From assembly GCA_032622095.1 (NCBI GenBank), contig CP136067.1, positions 57,825,899 through 57,889,898 of the forward strand: DNA of 64,000 bases, written 5' to 3'. This DNA comes from Siphonodentalium dalli (taxonomy: Eukaryota; Mollusca; Scaphopoda; Gadilida; Siphonodentaliidae). The notes beneath the pieces were generated by a model. The model had not been told where the DNA came from and made no database searches. It saw nothing but the letters and a program-made list of their open reading frames with translations. Of this stretch, positions 24,068 through 35,700 are shown in pieces (within the stretch, counting starts at the first letter, position 1; the number at the start of each line of letters is the position of its first letter). The position numbers and the translations under genes are program-made.

Positions 24068-25218
24068 ATTGTACGCAAAAACGCGGAAAATAACATCCGC
24101 CGACCACACAGACACCAGGGGTGCTATTCACCGGCTGGGTTTATAATATAGTCCAGGTAGTTTTACGAGGCGACGCTCAATGCGAAGCTGTCGGTGGACA
24201 TATCGATGGGAAGACATCGCCGCGCGGTATAGGATTATCCAATCAAGGTGATTGGCGTCAATCATAGATTGACCATCGGTCACATAAACATGCTGCGTGT
24301 AACAGTACACGTTTGGTTCATTTCAACAATGAGCAATCGAGGAAAATTACGTGGGGCAAAATATACCACCAACGACATGGGGGGTCTACAACAAAAATTC
24401 CGTATATAGGGCCGGGGTGGGTGGGTGGTACAGAGGCCGAAACAATCGTGCTTGTAAAAAAATTTCCAAAATGGGTTTTTTTCTTCAAACAATTTACAAG
24501 TACTGACCATGTAATGTTGTTTGTAAGCATGTTAGTATCATGTTTGTTGGCATATGGCTATATAGCCAGCTATAGTGACTATATAGCCTCAGATTTAGCA
24601 ACCTTCTGGATTTCACAGGATCCCGTCCCACTTCACAGTGGAAAACCGTAATTTAGTAAAACAAATTAATATATTACCCAGTTGTATTACCCGAATAAAA
24701 GTAATAAAATAAAAACAAACTGTATCACAAATACTACATGGTGAATACTCAATGATGACTAGATATCATTAACCCGATTGTTGCATAACACGACATTGAA
24801 AAGGGTATCTCATAAATTTCTAATGTCTGAAATACTGTCTTGTTCTGGCATGCAATCAAATTCATTCCTTCTGGTTATTTCTCATCTTTAATGGTTGCAA
24901 GTAATGTTAATTTGCAACACTTATCCAAATAAAACTGAATTGCTTATGATGAATGACCGTTACTGTTTATTGTTCAGACAATCCCAACCGAAGGCGACGC
25001 TATTCTCCTTGAATTTACGAACTTCATCTTGAAGCTTAAATACTGCTCAACAAAACTAAACTATACTAATTGTACACTGTTATCGCTTATAAATAGATGA
25101 ACTGAAATAATGTGATGCATTCAGATGCTTTGAGAAATGACATTCTTCAATGTCTTCAAAGTTCAAACTAAAATCAAGAATAAAATCTGACTGAGACTAT
25201 ACTGCAGACGGGAACATG

Positions 25219-26088
25219 TCTCTATTCCGAAGGTTCGCTATTCCGAAGGTTCACTAATCCGAAGGTTCACTAATCCGAAGGTTCACTATTCCGAAGGTTC
25301 ACTATTCCGAAGGTTCGCTATTCCGAAGGTTTTTGTTATTTTAAAAGTTAATTCTATATTCTAAAGTATATTGAGCGGGTTCTTTAGTACGAAGACTCTT
25401 TTTATGAAGGAAATAACTTAAAACATTAAAAAAATAAATGTGATTTTTGTTTTCGTGGGTTTCCTTGAGATTTAACCCTTTGGCGAGTAGAACGACATAT
25501 ATGTCGTCTATCGGCTGAGGACTAAAACGACATATTTTAGGAAGTGTTATTTTACGTCTATATAACTTCGATAAATCATCTGATTTATAAATGATTTACA
25601 TAGGAGTTATTTTGATTAATATAATGTCCCAAATGCTAAAGGCGGACTATAACAGTGGGGCTCTTACGGTCAATCAATACTGGAGCGCTATAACTTACTG
25701 TATAGCAGAATACCGCTGAATGGACCTAACTGCAATTCTGACTTTGTATTGATTTTAATGTTGATGTTTCTTTCAAGTACAGATTGCCAGTTCGGGTAGA
25801 ATGCATCTCTAACTCGTAGTTTATTTCAGTCATTGTGTTTTCAACTTTCTATAATATTAAAATGATAAACTGATACTGTCTTCTTGCTATTAATAACCGA
25901 CATCTGGGACAAATTAGATATTAGATTGGGGTGTATAAATGTACGGGGGCGCAAATTTTGATTCATTTCTGGCTAAAAACTCCCATAATAGAAAACCTTC
26001 GGAATAGCGAACCTTCGGAATAGTGAACCTTCGGATTAGTGAACCTTCGGAATAGCGAACCTTCGTAATAGAGAACCCTACCCTGCGC
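25219..26088. repeat. Foldback element with 17-bp minisatellite arms
   Basis: About six units of a 17-mer (TTCCGAAGGTTCGCTA with G/A and C/T variants) at 25219-25335 face about five inverted units at 25985-26088. The ~650-bp middle is AT-rich, including TTAACCCTTTGGCG at 25478, which looks like a piggyBac-type end without a partner. The array is too short-period and uninterrupted to be CRISPR. Confidence 0.7.
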
Positions 26089-26132
26089 ACTCTAGTGCAC
26101 AAATATACATAGAAATGGTTTAGTTATAATAA

Positions 26133-26535
26133 TGCAAAATGTGTTTACGGATGGAACCAGGTTGGTAGCTCTGGTATGCATCGACAGGCAAAACCTGTGA
26201 TATGCAGTAATATCTGCATACATCCTTCCCCTATCATTCAGGTCTATCACCATACCAAACCACTTCAAAATTCGACAACCGACACTTCAACTTATATTGC
26301 AAAAACTTTGTACGGACTGAATTTCATAAACAGGGCCCATGGATAACTCTGGTAGGCATTGGTGCTCACAATCCGTGATATTATGCATATTCGTTCCCCA
26401 TTTCTGGTCCGTCACATGTCATAGAGCATCAAAATATGACAACCGACTCTTGAGTTATAACGCAAAATGTCTGTATGGACGGACGCATGGACGGCTCGAG
26501 ACGTCAACTATATACCCGCCGACTAATATCGGGGG
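26133..26535 (+). repeat. ~162-bp tandem repeat with terminal GC hairpin
   Basis: TGCAAAATGTGTTTACGGA, TGCAAAAACTTTGTACGGA and CGCAAAATGTCTGTATGGA occur at about 26134, 26298 and 26459. The block ends in GGACGGACG, then CCCGCCGACTAATATCGGGGGTATA, a small hairpin. I have seen this kind of end on invertebrate short interspersed elements, but the class is uncertain. Confidence 0.5.
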
Positions 26536-27149
26536 TATAATAACCATATATCTATGTGTATACCTAGCCAAAACAATTCTCCTCCTCACCCACCCCGGTG
26601 GATAAGACTAAAGAGTTCATTTTCACACTGTGCTAATTAAAAAACCTCATTAATATCATTGAAACTCATTCTGCAGATATATAAACGCAAGAATGAGTCT
26701 CCACACAATTGTACCCAAAAATTATACCGCTATACATGCCGATTGTGGCCGGTGGGTGTTCATGAATTAGTCGTAAGACGGCGTCAATTGACAAGTGACA
26801 AATCTGATAGATTGGATCAATCACACCATCGACAACGTGTGTCGTTTGCGCTAAAGCGAAGATACCTTTGCGTTCAGCCGCTACCATATAAACTACCTGG
26901 TTTATAAAATAGTCTCGCTTGGTGAATAGCACCCCAGGGGACCGAGCGAAATTGGGCATGCATTACCCAAGGCACCCTCTCACATTTTACACGAAAACAT
27001 TCCCATTATTGAGTTCTAACTCAAACAATTTGTTGAAAAGTGTGATATGGCATACAGAAATATAAATAAACGACGATCTTGATAAATATATCATACGTTG
27101 ATAACAATGGTAATGATATATTAATTATTATAACCAATGCCTAGCATGT

Positions 27150-28316
27150 ACTGATAGTGTTTATGGTGATTCCGCTTGAGATCTCGACTTGGGAATTGCA
27201 ACTTTGGTACATACATGTCTATTTTGCACGATAATACATGCCGCATCTCGCTCGGTCCCCTGGTGGAGGTGCGATCGGAGAGTGTAATTTTCGGCATTTT
27301 TGAGTACATTCATAGCAACTACGACAGCAGCGTATGGGTTAATTATTCACTTCCGCTACAGCTAGCGACTTTCCCGTTCGCCCATGGATGCACAGGGGTA
27401 TTCCCAATAAGATATAATATCTACTGCATGCCATCAGTGCCATGGTCAGGCAGCCAGGAGAGGTGGGGTCGGTGCCCTTTTGAATTGCGCGTACAGCTGC
27501 AGGGGTCGGTGCCTTTTTGAATTTTGGGTACCTGACGGAACTGGCCGCAAGTTAGGGGTTAGCAGTCCCCTGCATGGTGGCGATGCGATTGGCGGGTGCT
27601 ATTTTCGGCATTTTTGCGTATATTCATAGCAAACTCGACAGCAGCGTATGGGTTAATTTATTCACTTCCCCTACAGCTAGCGACTTGCCCGATCGATCAT
27701 GGATGCATTCAGAGGGGTGTTCTCTACATGATGTGTCCATCTCCGTGGTCAGGCAGCCAGGGGAGGCGCGGTCGGTGCATTGTTGGATGTTGAATACCTG
27801 ACGGAACCGGCCGCAAGTTATAGGGCGTAACAGTGCCGTTTCCACTCAAGCTATCGACTTGGGGATTGGAACTTTGGTCCATACATGTATATTTTGCACG
27901 ATAGTACATGCCACATCTCGATCGGACCCCTGGTGGTGGTGCGGTCGGCGGGTGTTATTTTCGTCATTTTTCGTACATTCATAGCGAATTCGACAGCAGC
28001 ATATGGGTTATTTATTCACTTCCACTACAGCTAGTGAGTTGCCCGATCGCCCATGGGTGCAGAGGGGTATTGCCTACATGATATGATGTCCATATCCGTG
28101 TCAGGCATAGTCGGTGCATGCGGTCGGTGCCTTTTTGGATTTTGACGATTGAACCGGCCGCAAGTTAGGGGTTAACAGTGCCGTTTCCGTTCAAGATATC
28201 GACTAGGAAATTGAAACTGCAACATACAGGTGTATTCTGCACGATAGTACATACCCCATCTCGTTCGGTCCCCTGGGGGAGGTGCGGGCGGGTGCGGTCG
28301 GCTTTTAGTAGGACGC
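27150..28316 (-). repeat. Right terminal array of the non-autonomous MULE
   Basis: About 3.5 diverged units (TCGGTCCCCTGG-type blocks near 27249, 27922 and 28265, a weaker one near 27565), inverted relative to 15517-15950. Each holds GGGTTAATTTATTCACTTCC or a variant. Units differ much more than those of the 975-6289 element, so this copy is older. Confidence 0.8.
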
Positions 28317-28392
28317 GTTTATGCTGACCAAAAATGTAGGTCTCATAAATTCCCCCTCGAGGCGACACCAGTCCTGTGTCCATATTTGTAAT
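28317..28392 (-). repeat. Right arm of the split foldback
   Basis: Inverted partner of 15297-15366. It begins at the MULE's target duplication GTTTATGC and runs through ACCAAAAATGTAGGTCTC and CCTCGAGGCGACAC. Confidence 0.7.
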
Positions 28393-28492
28393 TTGTATTT
28401 GAACGTTAACAAGTATTCTAGAAGAAATCGCGGCAGACGCAAATACTAACGTCATTTCGAACAATATTACAAACATGTTTATATAGAGCCTG

Positions 28493-29397
28493 TTTAGGAG
28501 AGCTGTTTTCCGAGTCTAGTAGAAATATAGTAGATATGTGGTAGAGCCTCTTTAGAAGGGGAATAAGCTCTGGTTTGCGGATATGTATAATAATGAAACA
28601 CAGACTGTTGCGTAGAGCGTGTTCCGTGTCCAGTAGAAGATTTTCCGTGTAGATGTTCCGGGTTAGAAGAAGTGTACACATCTTGAGGAATTAGTCGTTT
28701 TAATTTGTTCATGGATAAACAGATGTAACAGCAGCAACAATATATATATATATATATACACATAACATCTGTCTAGCATATAATGACCCCGCGCCGGACC
28801 GCATAGCATGCAGCCCGACGGGTAAACTTGTCCGACAGCAATCTTCCAAATTCTGAATCTCTCAAGTGTTTTCTATCGTCCCTACCCAAAATTTCCGTAG
28901 CTTTTTATATTTTATTCCATGCAGTTCGCGATTGGTTATAACTAGTGTGATTTCGTTACCAAGCCGTTACCCGTTGTTACAACATAGGTGATTGCGTAAT
29001 TACACATATGTAGAGAAAGCCGCTAACAATATATTCCCATGAATTATTTGTTTCGATAATCTGGATCTTTTTACACAATATATTCTTAATTCGAGCGACT
29101 ATTCATAAATGGGCTTTTTGCGATAATAACTATGACGCAACGAGACTCCATTGTATAATGTTTTAACAGGTTTTAGAAATTTGCCGAAGGCTACCCATTT
29201 ACGACATATGTTGTAATTAGCGCTGATTATGTCTAAGTCGATGTATTGTGGTATATTTTTCCTGCCATGCAATAATTAATTACCTGTACATGCCGTTACG
29301 AAGGCGTATCTAAAATGGTGAAACTTCGTACGAGAAATACTCAGTAACGGATTTGTGATAAGTTTGAGCAGGGGGGGGGGATTTATTAACTCTGACA
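28493..29397 (-). repeat. LTR (downstream copy on the minus strand)
   Basis: Nearly identical to 31274-32189, with differences concentrated in the first ~50 bp and in the G-run and AT-run lengths. It contains an (AT)n microsatellite near 28741. Confidence 0.7.
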
Positions 29398-31273
29398 TTA
29401 TCCCCTTACCGCGAAAAGACGACACCGGCGTCTTAATTGAAATATGAGGAAATCTGTTAAGACAGTAATGATATTAATGAATGATGAGATGTGAGAATTA
29501 GATGAAGCTGAAAGCATGTAAAGAATTAATGATGATTTTCTTTATATTCCGTTTGAGACGTTGCTGTCCATCCTCATTCAAGAGCACTTTGTCTGTATCC
29601 AAGACAGTGTGAGTGGGGTCATGTATGACATTGGAAAGTCTCCTCAGTACACGATAATTTGAATATAGAAGAGAATTGAAGTTTAATTGGATACACATTG
29701 CCGTTTTCTTGGAAAACGACACCATAGTTAAGTCGTTGATCGATCGGTGGCGTTGACTTGTGTAATAAGGTGAGCAAGCATACACATGATGAGAAGTCAT
29801 GATCCCAAGGGAGAAATAAGTAGTGTCATTTAAGCAAGGCCTCTAAAGAAGAGTGATCAAGTCTCCTTAAGTGAGTTAGCAGATAACACATAGAAAATAA
29901 TAGATAGAATTATAGGAGAATTGGATCAGCGACTTCTGAAAGTGTGTATGAATACCACTATGTGAAACATACTGAGTATTATCGAAGATTAGACTATTGA
30001 AATAATAGAGCTACGATTTAATACCGATGTATAATTGAATGAGGAATATATTAGCTGTAGAAGCGAAATTGAATTGCAATTTGGTATTGCACTTGATATA
30101 TATTTAACTTGGAATATTTGAGTTGTCGATTAGTTACATCACTTGTGTTGATGTAAGCAACAATCAAATAGTGTTTTGAATTTAATAGGAGTTAGAATCC
30201 ATGAGAAAATCCAATTATGGTGTTGACGATAGACACCTATTTGAAATAATGGCCTGTAGCCTTGAACGTTTTGTTAAAATGATGAAATGAAATGAACTTA
30301 AGTATGTCGATTGGATATATGAGATTTGAATCATATAAGCAACATTTAAGTAATTAGCCTGTGTAGGCAGATGAAAAATATTGGGAATGAGCGAGATATG
30401 AGCATGTTGTTTCCAGTCTGGTATTTGTAAAACGTTGGTGTTTTGAATTTGGCAACTGTGAAATAGATACAGACACTGAGTTTTGAATGAGTTTGGTGTT
30501 TAAATATAGTTAAAAGTTTGGAGTGAGATAAAAAATAAGTAGACTGAGTGTCTTTTGACATTTAGAGTAGAGTATAATATTAGGTAATGCGGCCTTATGT
30601 TGTTTGGGTAGAGCTACTTACATGACATCGGTTCTGCTCGCAGCGACGAACTAATTTCCCCTTAGAAAGCAAGCAAATTACCTATCCATTTAATACGTAC
30701 CTAATATTACCTAGATGCATTGGTAGTCGTCATTTTAGTGTGTGTTTCATCTGGGACTACTATATACTAGTCCCAGGTTTCATAATGACGCCAAATGAAT
30801 GTATTATTATCAAACATTTTGTAATAACGTGAATTAAAGAAGAAACCTATATATAGTCATATAGTCACTTAATGTTAGAACAATTAATCTATTTCCGTAA
30901 ATACACGAATCACCAATGTGTCCAATATATGATATCGAATCTGTATCCATCTGTCGCTGTAATATGTTCCGTTAACTGCAGCAGGTATATCTTGAATTGT
31001 GAGAATTGCTGTATCCATGTGCAGAATAACGGACTATACCACAGAGTCGGTTTGATCCAGCGCAGGGACTGTACATGTAGAAATGTGTCCTCCGTCTTGT
31101 GGATTCCGAAATCTGTGGCAGAATATTTGTAGACGAAGTGTTAACAGAAAAGTTATCAAATATTGGGTATATTATAAACAGCGTCACTGATCCTCCATCA
31201 GATGTAGATAAATATATACCGGAATCATTGCGTTGATGATGGTACTTCAACGCAGCCGCGATTCAACCACCAA
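29398..31273 (-). other. Interior of the short LTR element
   Basis: 1.88 kb, AT-rich. Minus-strand frames of 100, 71 and 92 codons carry no recognised motif. No protease, RT or zinc knuckle is visible. Confidence 0.5.
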
Positions 31274-32189
31274 TTTAGGAGAGCTGTATTTGTAGACGAA
31301 TCTGGTAGAAATTTAGTAGATATGTAGTAGAGCCTCTTTAGAAGGGGAATAAGCTCTGGTTTGCGGATATGTATAAGAATGAAACACAGACTGTTGCGTA
31401 GAGCGTGTTCCGTGTCCAGTAGAAGATTTTCCGTGTAGATGTTCCGGGTTAGAAGAAGTGTACACATCTTGAGGAATTAGTCGTTTTAATTTGTTCATGG
31501 ATAAACAGATGTAACAGCAGCAACAATATATATATATATATATATACACATAACATCTGTCTAGCATATAATGACCCCGCGCCGGACCGCATAGCATGCA
31601 GCCCGACGGGTAAACTTGTCCGACAGCAATCTTCCAAATTCTGAATCTCTCAAGTGTTTTCTATCGTCCCTACCCAAAATTTCCGTAGCTTTTTATATTT
31701 TATTCCATGCAGTTCGCGATTGGTTATAACTAGTGTGATTTCGTTACCAAGCCGTTACCCGTTGTTACAACATAGGTGATTGCGTAATTACACATATGTA
31801 GAGAAAGCCGCTAACAATATATTCCCATGAATTATTTGTTTCGATAATCTGGATCTTTTTACACAATATATTCTTAATTCGAGCGACTATTCATAAATGG
31901 GCTTTTTGCGATAATAACTATGACGCAACGAGACTCCATTGTATAATGTTTTAACAGGTTTTAGAAATTTGCCGAAGGCTACCCATTTACGACATATGTT
32001 GTAATTAGCGCTGATTATGTCTAAGTCGATGTATTGTGGTATATTTTTCCTGCCATGCAATAATTAATTACCTGTACATGCCGTTACGAAGGCGTATCTA
32101 AAATGGTGAAACTTCGTACGAGAAATACTCAGTAACGGATTTGTGATAAGTTTGAGCGGGGGGGGGGGGGGGATTTATTAACTCTGACA
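31274..32189 (-). repeat. LTR (upstream copy on the minus strand)
   Basis: Partner of 28493-29397. On the minus strand this would be the 5' LTR, with the possible primer site directly next to it at about 31256-31272. Confidence 0.7.
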
Positions 32190-32193
32190 CCTG

Positions 32194-32733
32194 CCCTTCA
32201 GCACATTTTCCAAACATGTGTATACCTTTCCACACTTTTATTTATGTGAGAGTGCCCCCTTCAGTGCCACTATCCTATGCTAATTATATCGTCACTTTAT
32301 GTCACACACACACATTATACAGACATGTAGCACAGACGAAATATATATGCGTCAGGTTTTGTTTTTCTTCATAAATTCAAGTTTATGTTTATTCACTGGC
32401 AACTATCGATTTGTTTAAGCTGGACAGATATATAGTCCTACAGATATATGGTCGTCATCTGACACTGATATAGTCACATCCCAACTTTCTAAGTCGTAAA
32501 TCGATCGCGACAAATAAACACGTGGACTGATTTTGATCCCAACATAGAAGAACATCCTGGACGAGTTTGTCAACGACATTTCTCCTAGTCCATCAGAAAT
32601 TAGATTCGCAATGGTAAGTATAGTTGAGCAAACTATATATATTTGTGCCCACACCACCGGTTTCCGTTCCGATCTCTAGGAAATGTTATGCATGCTTATA
32701 TTGTTTCGATCGGTTTTTAGTCTATAGAGCCTG
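32194..32733. other. No gene seen
   Basis: AT-rich spacer between the LTR element and a MITE; an 80-codon minus frame without motifs is the longest. Confidence 0.4.
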
Positions 32734-32735
32734 CA

Positions 32736-33286
32736 TATACTCTAAATCGCATGTATACATATACTCTACATGATATTTACTCGAACGTATATGGCACCAC
32801 GCGAACGTTGGGTAATTTTTATCCAATGTTGTGCAATGTTTTTACTCAACGAAGGGTAACAATTCACCCAATATTAATTTCCCATCTGCGTTGGGCGATT
32901 TTCTGTACCAGCGTTTGTTTGAATAATTACTTAAGTATTGAGTCAAATCAACTTCCCACATATCTTCTGAGCTGATAATAAACGCTCTTCATTGATAATA
33001 TATGTTAAGATAAGTTATTAGTCCCCTTTTAAGTCATCTGAGATCAAAGGCACATATCCAATTATATTCCCCTGGTCAGGTGACACATATGTATAAATTT
33101 TCCTACATATCGCCAAATCCTAATCCTACATAAAAAAATCGCCCGACGCATAATGGAAATTATTATTGGGTAAATTGTTATCCTGCGTTGAGTAAAAACA
33201 TTGGGTAAGATTTACCCAACGTTCGCGTGGTACTATATGCACCATTGTGTTGGGTAAAATTTTACCCAACGCGATTTAGAGTGTAT
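32736..33286. mobile_element. MITE with ~165-bp TIRs (TTGGGTAA type)
   Basis: Left ACTCTAAATCGC...GTTGGGTAA...CTCAACG and right CGTTGAGT...TTACCCAACG...GCGATTTAGAGTGT are inverted and enclose a ~230-bp centre. TA-rich flanks make a TA duplication possible, which would suit a Tc1/mariner-class parasite. It has no ORF. Confidence 0.75.
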
Positions 33287-33328
33287 CAATATAAAAAACG
33301 AAGAGTCCAACATAGATAAAGTGGTTAA

Positions 33329-33797
33329 AGGTACTCAACCCGTAAAGAGGGTCCCCATCTCAACAGATTCCAACAACAACAATCCGATCGGAGGGTCCTA
33401 TATTACTATTTCTTTGGCTTTGGGGGTAAAAAATATTTGATTCGAGTCGAGGAACCCATCAAACAAAGCTCAGAGTTATTAGATATTGATTTTTGAAATT
33501 TGTTATAAACTCGAGATCAGTACTACTAACTGCCGTAATCTGCTCTGGATGTGTTCTCCAAATCTATTCAAACAGACAAGGATGGATAACACTAAAATCA
33601 AGTGGTAATTTTAACGCAATTTTTACTGAGTTCTGGGCCAGATAGTATTCCCGATAATGAAAAATAATAGATTTCTAAAATCGATATCTAACAAATCTGA
33701 GCTTTGATGGGTGACTTCCTCGACTCGAATCAAATATTTTTGACCCCCGAAGCTATTGAAATAGTAATTGAGAGGAGTTTTATCGGGTTGAGTACCT
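33329..33797. mobile_element. TTAA-flanked MITE, 469 bp
   Basis: AGGTACTCAACCCG and its inverse CGGGTTGAGTACCT form the ends, TTAA lies directly outside each (33325-33328, 33798-33801), and paired arms continue for about 140 bp (GATTCGAGTCGAGGAA with its mirror). TTAA duplication is typical of piggyBac and Kolobok groups. Confidence 0.8.
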
Positions 33798-33812
33798 TTA
33801 AGTTCACATAAT

Positions 33813-34082
33813 TTGAAGCACCCAAGCTACAAAAAAACTGTAAGAAATGTGGACCAATTGTATTACATTGCTAGGCGTTGGCGATTTCGCAAGTTCGATT
33901 CCCGACTCAGGAATGTTGTGTTGGGTGGGGCTTGTAAACTTAGAACGTCAGTTTTAACGCAGGGTTTGCATGTCTGGAGTATAGCGTATACGGACTCTTA
34001 CAAACTCAGCTTCATACCCAGAATCGTTAAAGATTGGAATGCACGACTTGGAAGAATGAGTAGTCTTTCATTCATAAACTGA
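33813..34082 (+). pseudogene. LINE ORF2 C-terminal fragment
   Basis: An open stretch whose middle and end (YTDSYKLSFIPRIVKDWNARL) match the C-terminal tail of CR1/jockey-like non-LTR reverse transcriptase ORFs, where a SF.PR...DWN motif is common. The RT itself is absent, and the fragment starts right after the TTAA MITE. This is a 5'-truncated or decayed insertion. Confidence 0.55.
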
Positions 34083-34139
34083 TAGTGACCCATCATGCAG
34101 TTTCAAAACTGAAAGCAGAGCAATCCATTCACGCACAGT

Positions 34140-34340
34140 GTTTTTCCCCTCGCAAATGATTCTTTAGTATTGAGGGTGGTGGATATGAAAAAAATGGTGG
34201 AAACAAATGTTAAAACGGAAAAAAATGGCTCAATGGGTGGGCGGGTCCCTCCAAAAAAATGGCCAAAGGCAAAAAAGTTTCATTTGTGTCTGAATTTTTT
34301 CCCACCTCCCCACCCCCTTCGTTTTTAATATACAACAAAC
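34140..34340. repeat. AAAAAATGG / GGGTGGGCGGG repeat copy
   Basis: Alternating A runs and G-rich blocks (AATGGGTGGGCGGGTCC, GAAAAAAATGG). The same flavour appears near 8990, 10420, 24410 and 26590, suggesting a dispersed family with no ORF. Confidence 0.35.
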
Positions 34341-34654
34341 CTTTTAAATATACACGATAGTGTATATTCTTGAAATCCTATCTGCTCTCTCCGACTACAA
34401 TACGACCTTTCGGACCATGCAGACCGATGATAGGTATAGTATCTCTTCCATAAAGCATGCCGATACGTTGTAATGCACAACCAAAGGACTTCATCTGCAT
34501 TGCCAAAAGAAACATTCTATCTTTTTTTTTCTGAGTGCCACTTAAAATTGATTAAAAAAGGACACGCTTAGTTCTTCAAGTCAGAATTGAATATCAATAA
34601 TTAAGAGTCCTGTCGAGTATATAGACTAAATGATACTCTGATAATTATCATCAG

Positions 34655-34729
34655 TATATAGTCCAGGAGATATTGGTCGACCTCTGCACCCCCAGGACTT
34701 AACTTCACCCCACTAATTTTCTTCCTTAA
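34655..34729 (+). repeat. Inverted repeat paired with 57583-57668
   Basis: TAGTCCAGGAGATATTGGTCGACC...CTTAACTTCACCCCACTAA is the inverse of 57596-57668. Homology continues past the TTAA element: CCCTTTGAACCC follows at 39720 and its inverse at about 57580. Either these are the two ends of one old element, or two copies of a family in opposite orientation. Confidence 0.7.
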
Positions 34730-34794
34730 GGTCTCCTCTAATTTTTTTCACTTGTTAACAAGAAAAAAAAGTGGCCGCAGAGACTCCAGACAAG

Positions 34795-35700
34795 ATGGCG
34801 TCCATCATGGCGGCCATTTTTTTTAAATGCACCAGGTCTCTTTGATCGCCATTATAGTAAAGATGATAGCACATGCGGTCTTGTTTTCCGCTCGATTCGT
34901 TATGCTAATATACAACCCTTACAAATTAGCCAAAAATCCGACACCAGAATTAAAAATGGCGGCCAAGATGGCCGCCGAAATGTGAAAATATGCTATTTTT
35001 CTGACATGTTACCACCTTTCGTTTGTCTCTGTGGGAAAATGTTACAATTTTTGCGTCATATTATACATTTATCATATAGAGGAGTCATTGGCGAACACAT
35101 GGGGACCATAATATGCATTCATTGCGGGATATTTGTGTCCGATATCACGTTTTCCCAAATGCCGGTATCATAGGTCAAAGCCGAATCTCCGTTAATAACG
35201 CGATGTTATGTTTCGAATCAATGATTGTTATTGCTATTATAACAACACCCATGCATATATATTTGCAGGAGATATTCGAGCTAGGATTCCTCTTATACCT
35301 GAGTTGAGGAATATTTACCCAAATCGTAGATGGCGGCCAAAATGGCCACCAGAAATAATAAATCGCCGAAAATCGCTGATTTTAACATCAGTGAGCATTA
35401 TTGTCATGATAACTCCACACCTGCTTACTATTGTAAGTTGGGAACACTTAGGCGAAGAACTTTCCTTGTACCATATCCAAATAAAAGTCCCCCTAATCCA
35501 AAATGGCGCCCACAATGGCGGACAGATTTTGAAAAATCACCGAAATTCCCTCATATTCACATCATTAAGCATTATTGTCGAGACAACTCCATCCATGCGT
35601 ACAGTTGAGTTGGAAATACTGAGGTGAAGTAATTACCTTACATCTCATGCAAGAAATGGTTTTCCAAATCAAAGATGGCGGCCAAAATGGCGACCGAAAT
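34795..35700 (+). repeat. Array of paired ATGGCGGC boxes in ~172-bp modules
   Basis: ATGGC boxes occur in pairs at 34795/34807, 34956/34968, 35330/35342, 35503/35515 and 35675/35687. The last three pairs are 172-173 bp apart, and the box pairs are 12 bp apart. Several read AAGATGGCGGC, or close to it, the known YY1 consensus. The mirror array is on the other arm (about 38780-39650). Confidence 0.75.

Larger units (their letters stand above)
24120..26933. mobile_element. TIR element, 2.8 kb, nested in the second MULE
   Basis: GGTGCTATTCACC at the left is the exact inverse of GGTGAATAGCACC at the right. Further inside, TTTATAATATAG..CCAGGTAGTTTTA pairs with the right-hand equivalent. Removing it with one CCAGG copy restores the MULE unit ACACCAGGGGACCGAG, so a 5-bp duplication is the simplest reading, though G runs blur the exact edge. 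ORFs inside are under 115 codons and unrecognised. It contains a foldback (25219-26088) and a ~162-bp tandem repeat. Confidence 0.6.
15517..28316. mobile_element. Non-autonomous MULE relative, 12.8 kb including nested insertions
   Basis: The ends CGGTACTACTAAAAGCC and (reverse complement) GCGTCCTACTAAAAGCC match the ends of the 975-6289 MULE. 8-bp duplications GTTTATGC flank it at 15509-15516 and 28317-28324. Its own sequence is 15517-15953, 17823-18325, 24068-24119 and about 26934-28316, roughly 2.4 kb. All of this is diverged terminal-array unit, with GTTAACCC and GGAAGTGAATAAATTAAC(C/T) recurring. It has no transposase. It was presumably moved in trans by an enzyme of the first element's family. 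The rest is three later insertions. Confidence 0.85.
28493..32189 (-). mobile_element. Short non-autonomous LTR retrotransposon
   Basis: Two direct ~910-bp repeats (28493-29397 and 31274-32189) enclose 1.88 kb, with CCTG on both flanks (28489-28492, 32190-32193). Read on the minus strand, the repeat starts TGTCAGAGTT. After the upstream LTR comes TGGTGGTTGAATCGCGG, a possible tRNA primer site. Before the downstream LTR is TAAGGGGATAA, a possible polypurine tract. The inner region holds only short frames (100 codons at 29498-29800, 92 at 30972-31250) with no gag or pol motif. The layout fits a TRIM/LARD-like parasite. The LTR 3' ends do not show a clean CA. Confidence 0.65.

Noticed and set aside
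25219-25335. Short regular repeats resembling a CRISPR array
   Set aside because: 17-bp period with no spacers, mirrored 650 bp away, eukaryotic context. It is a minisatellite foldback.
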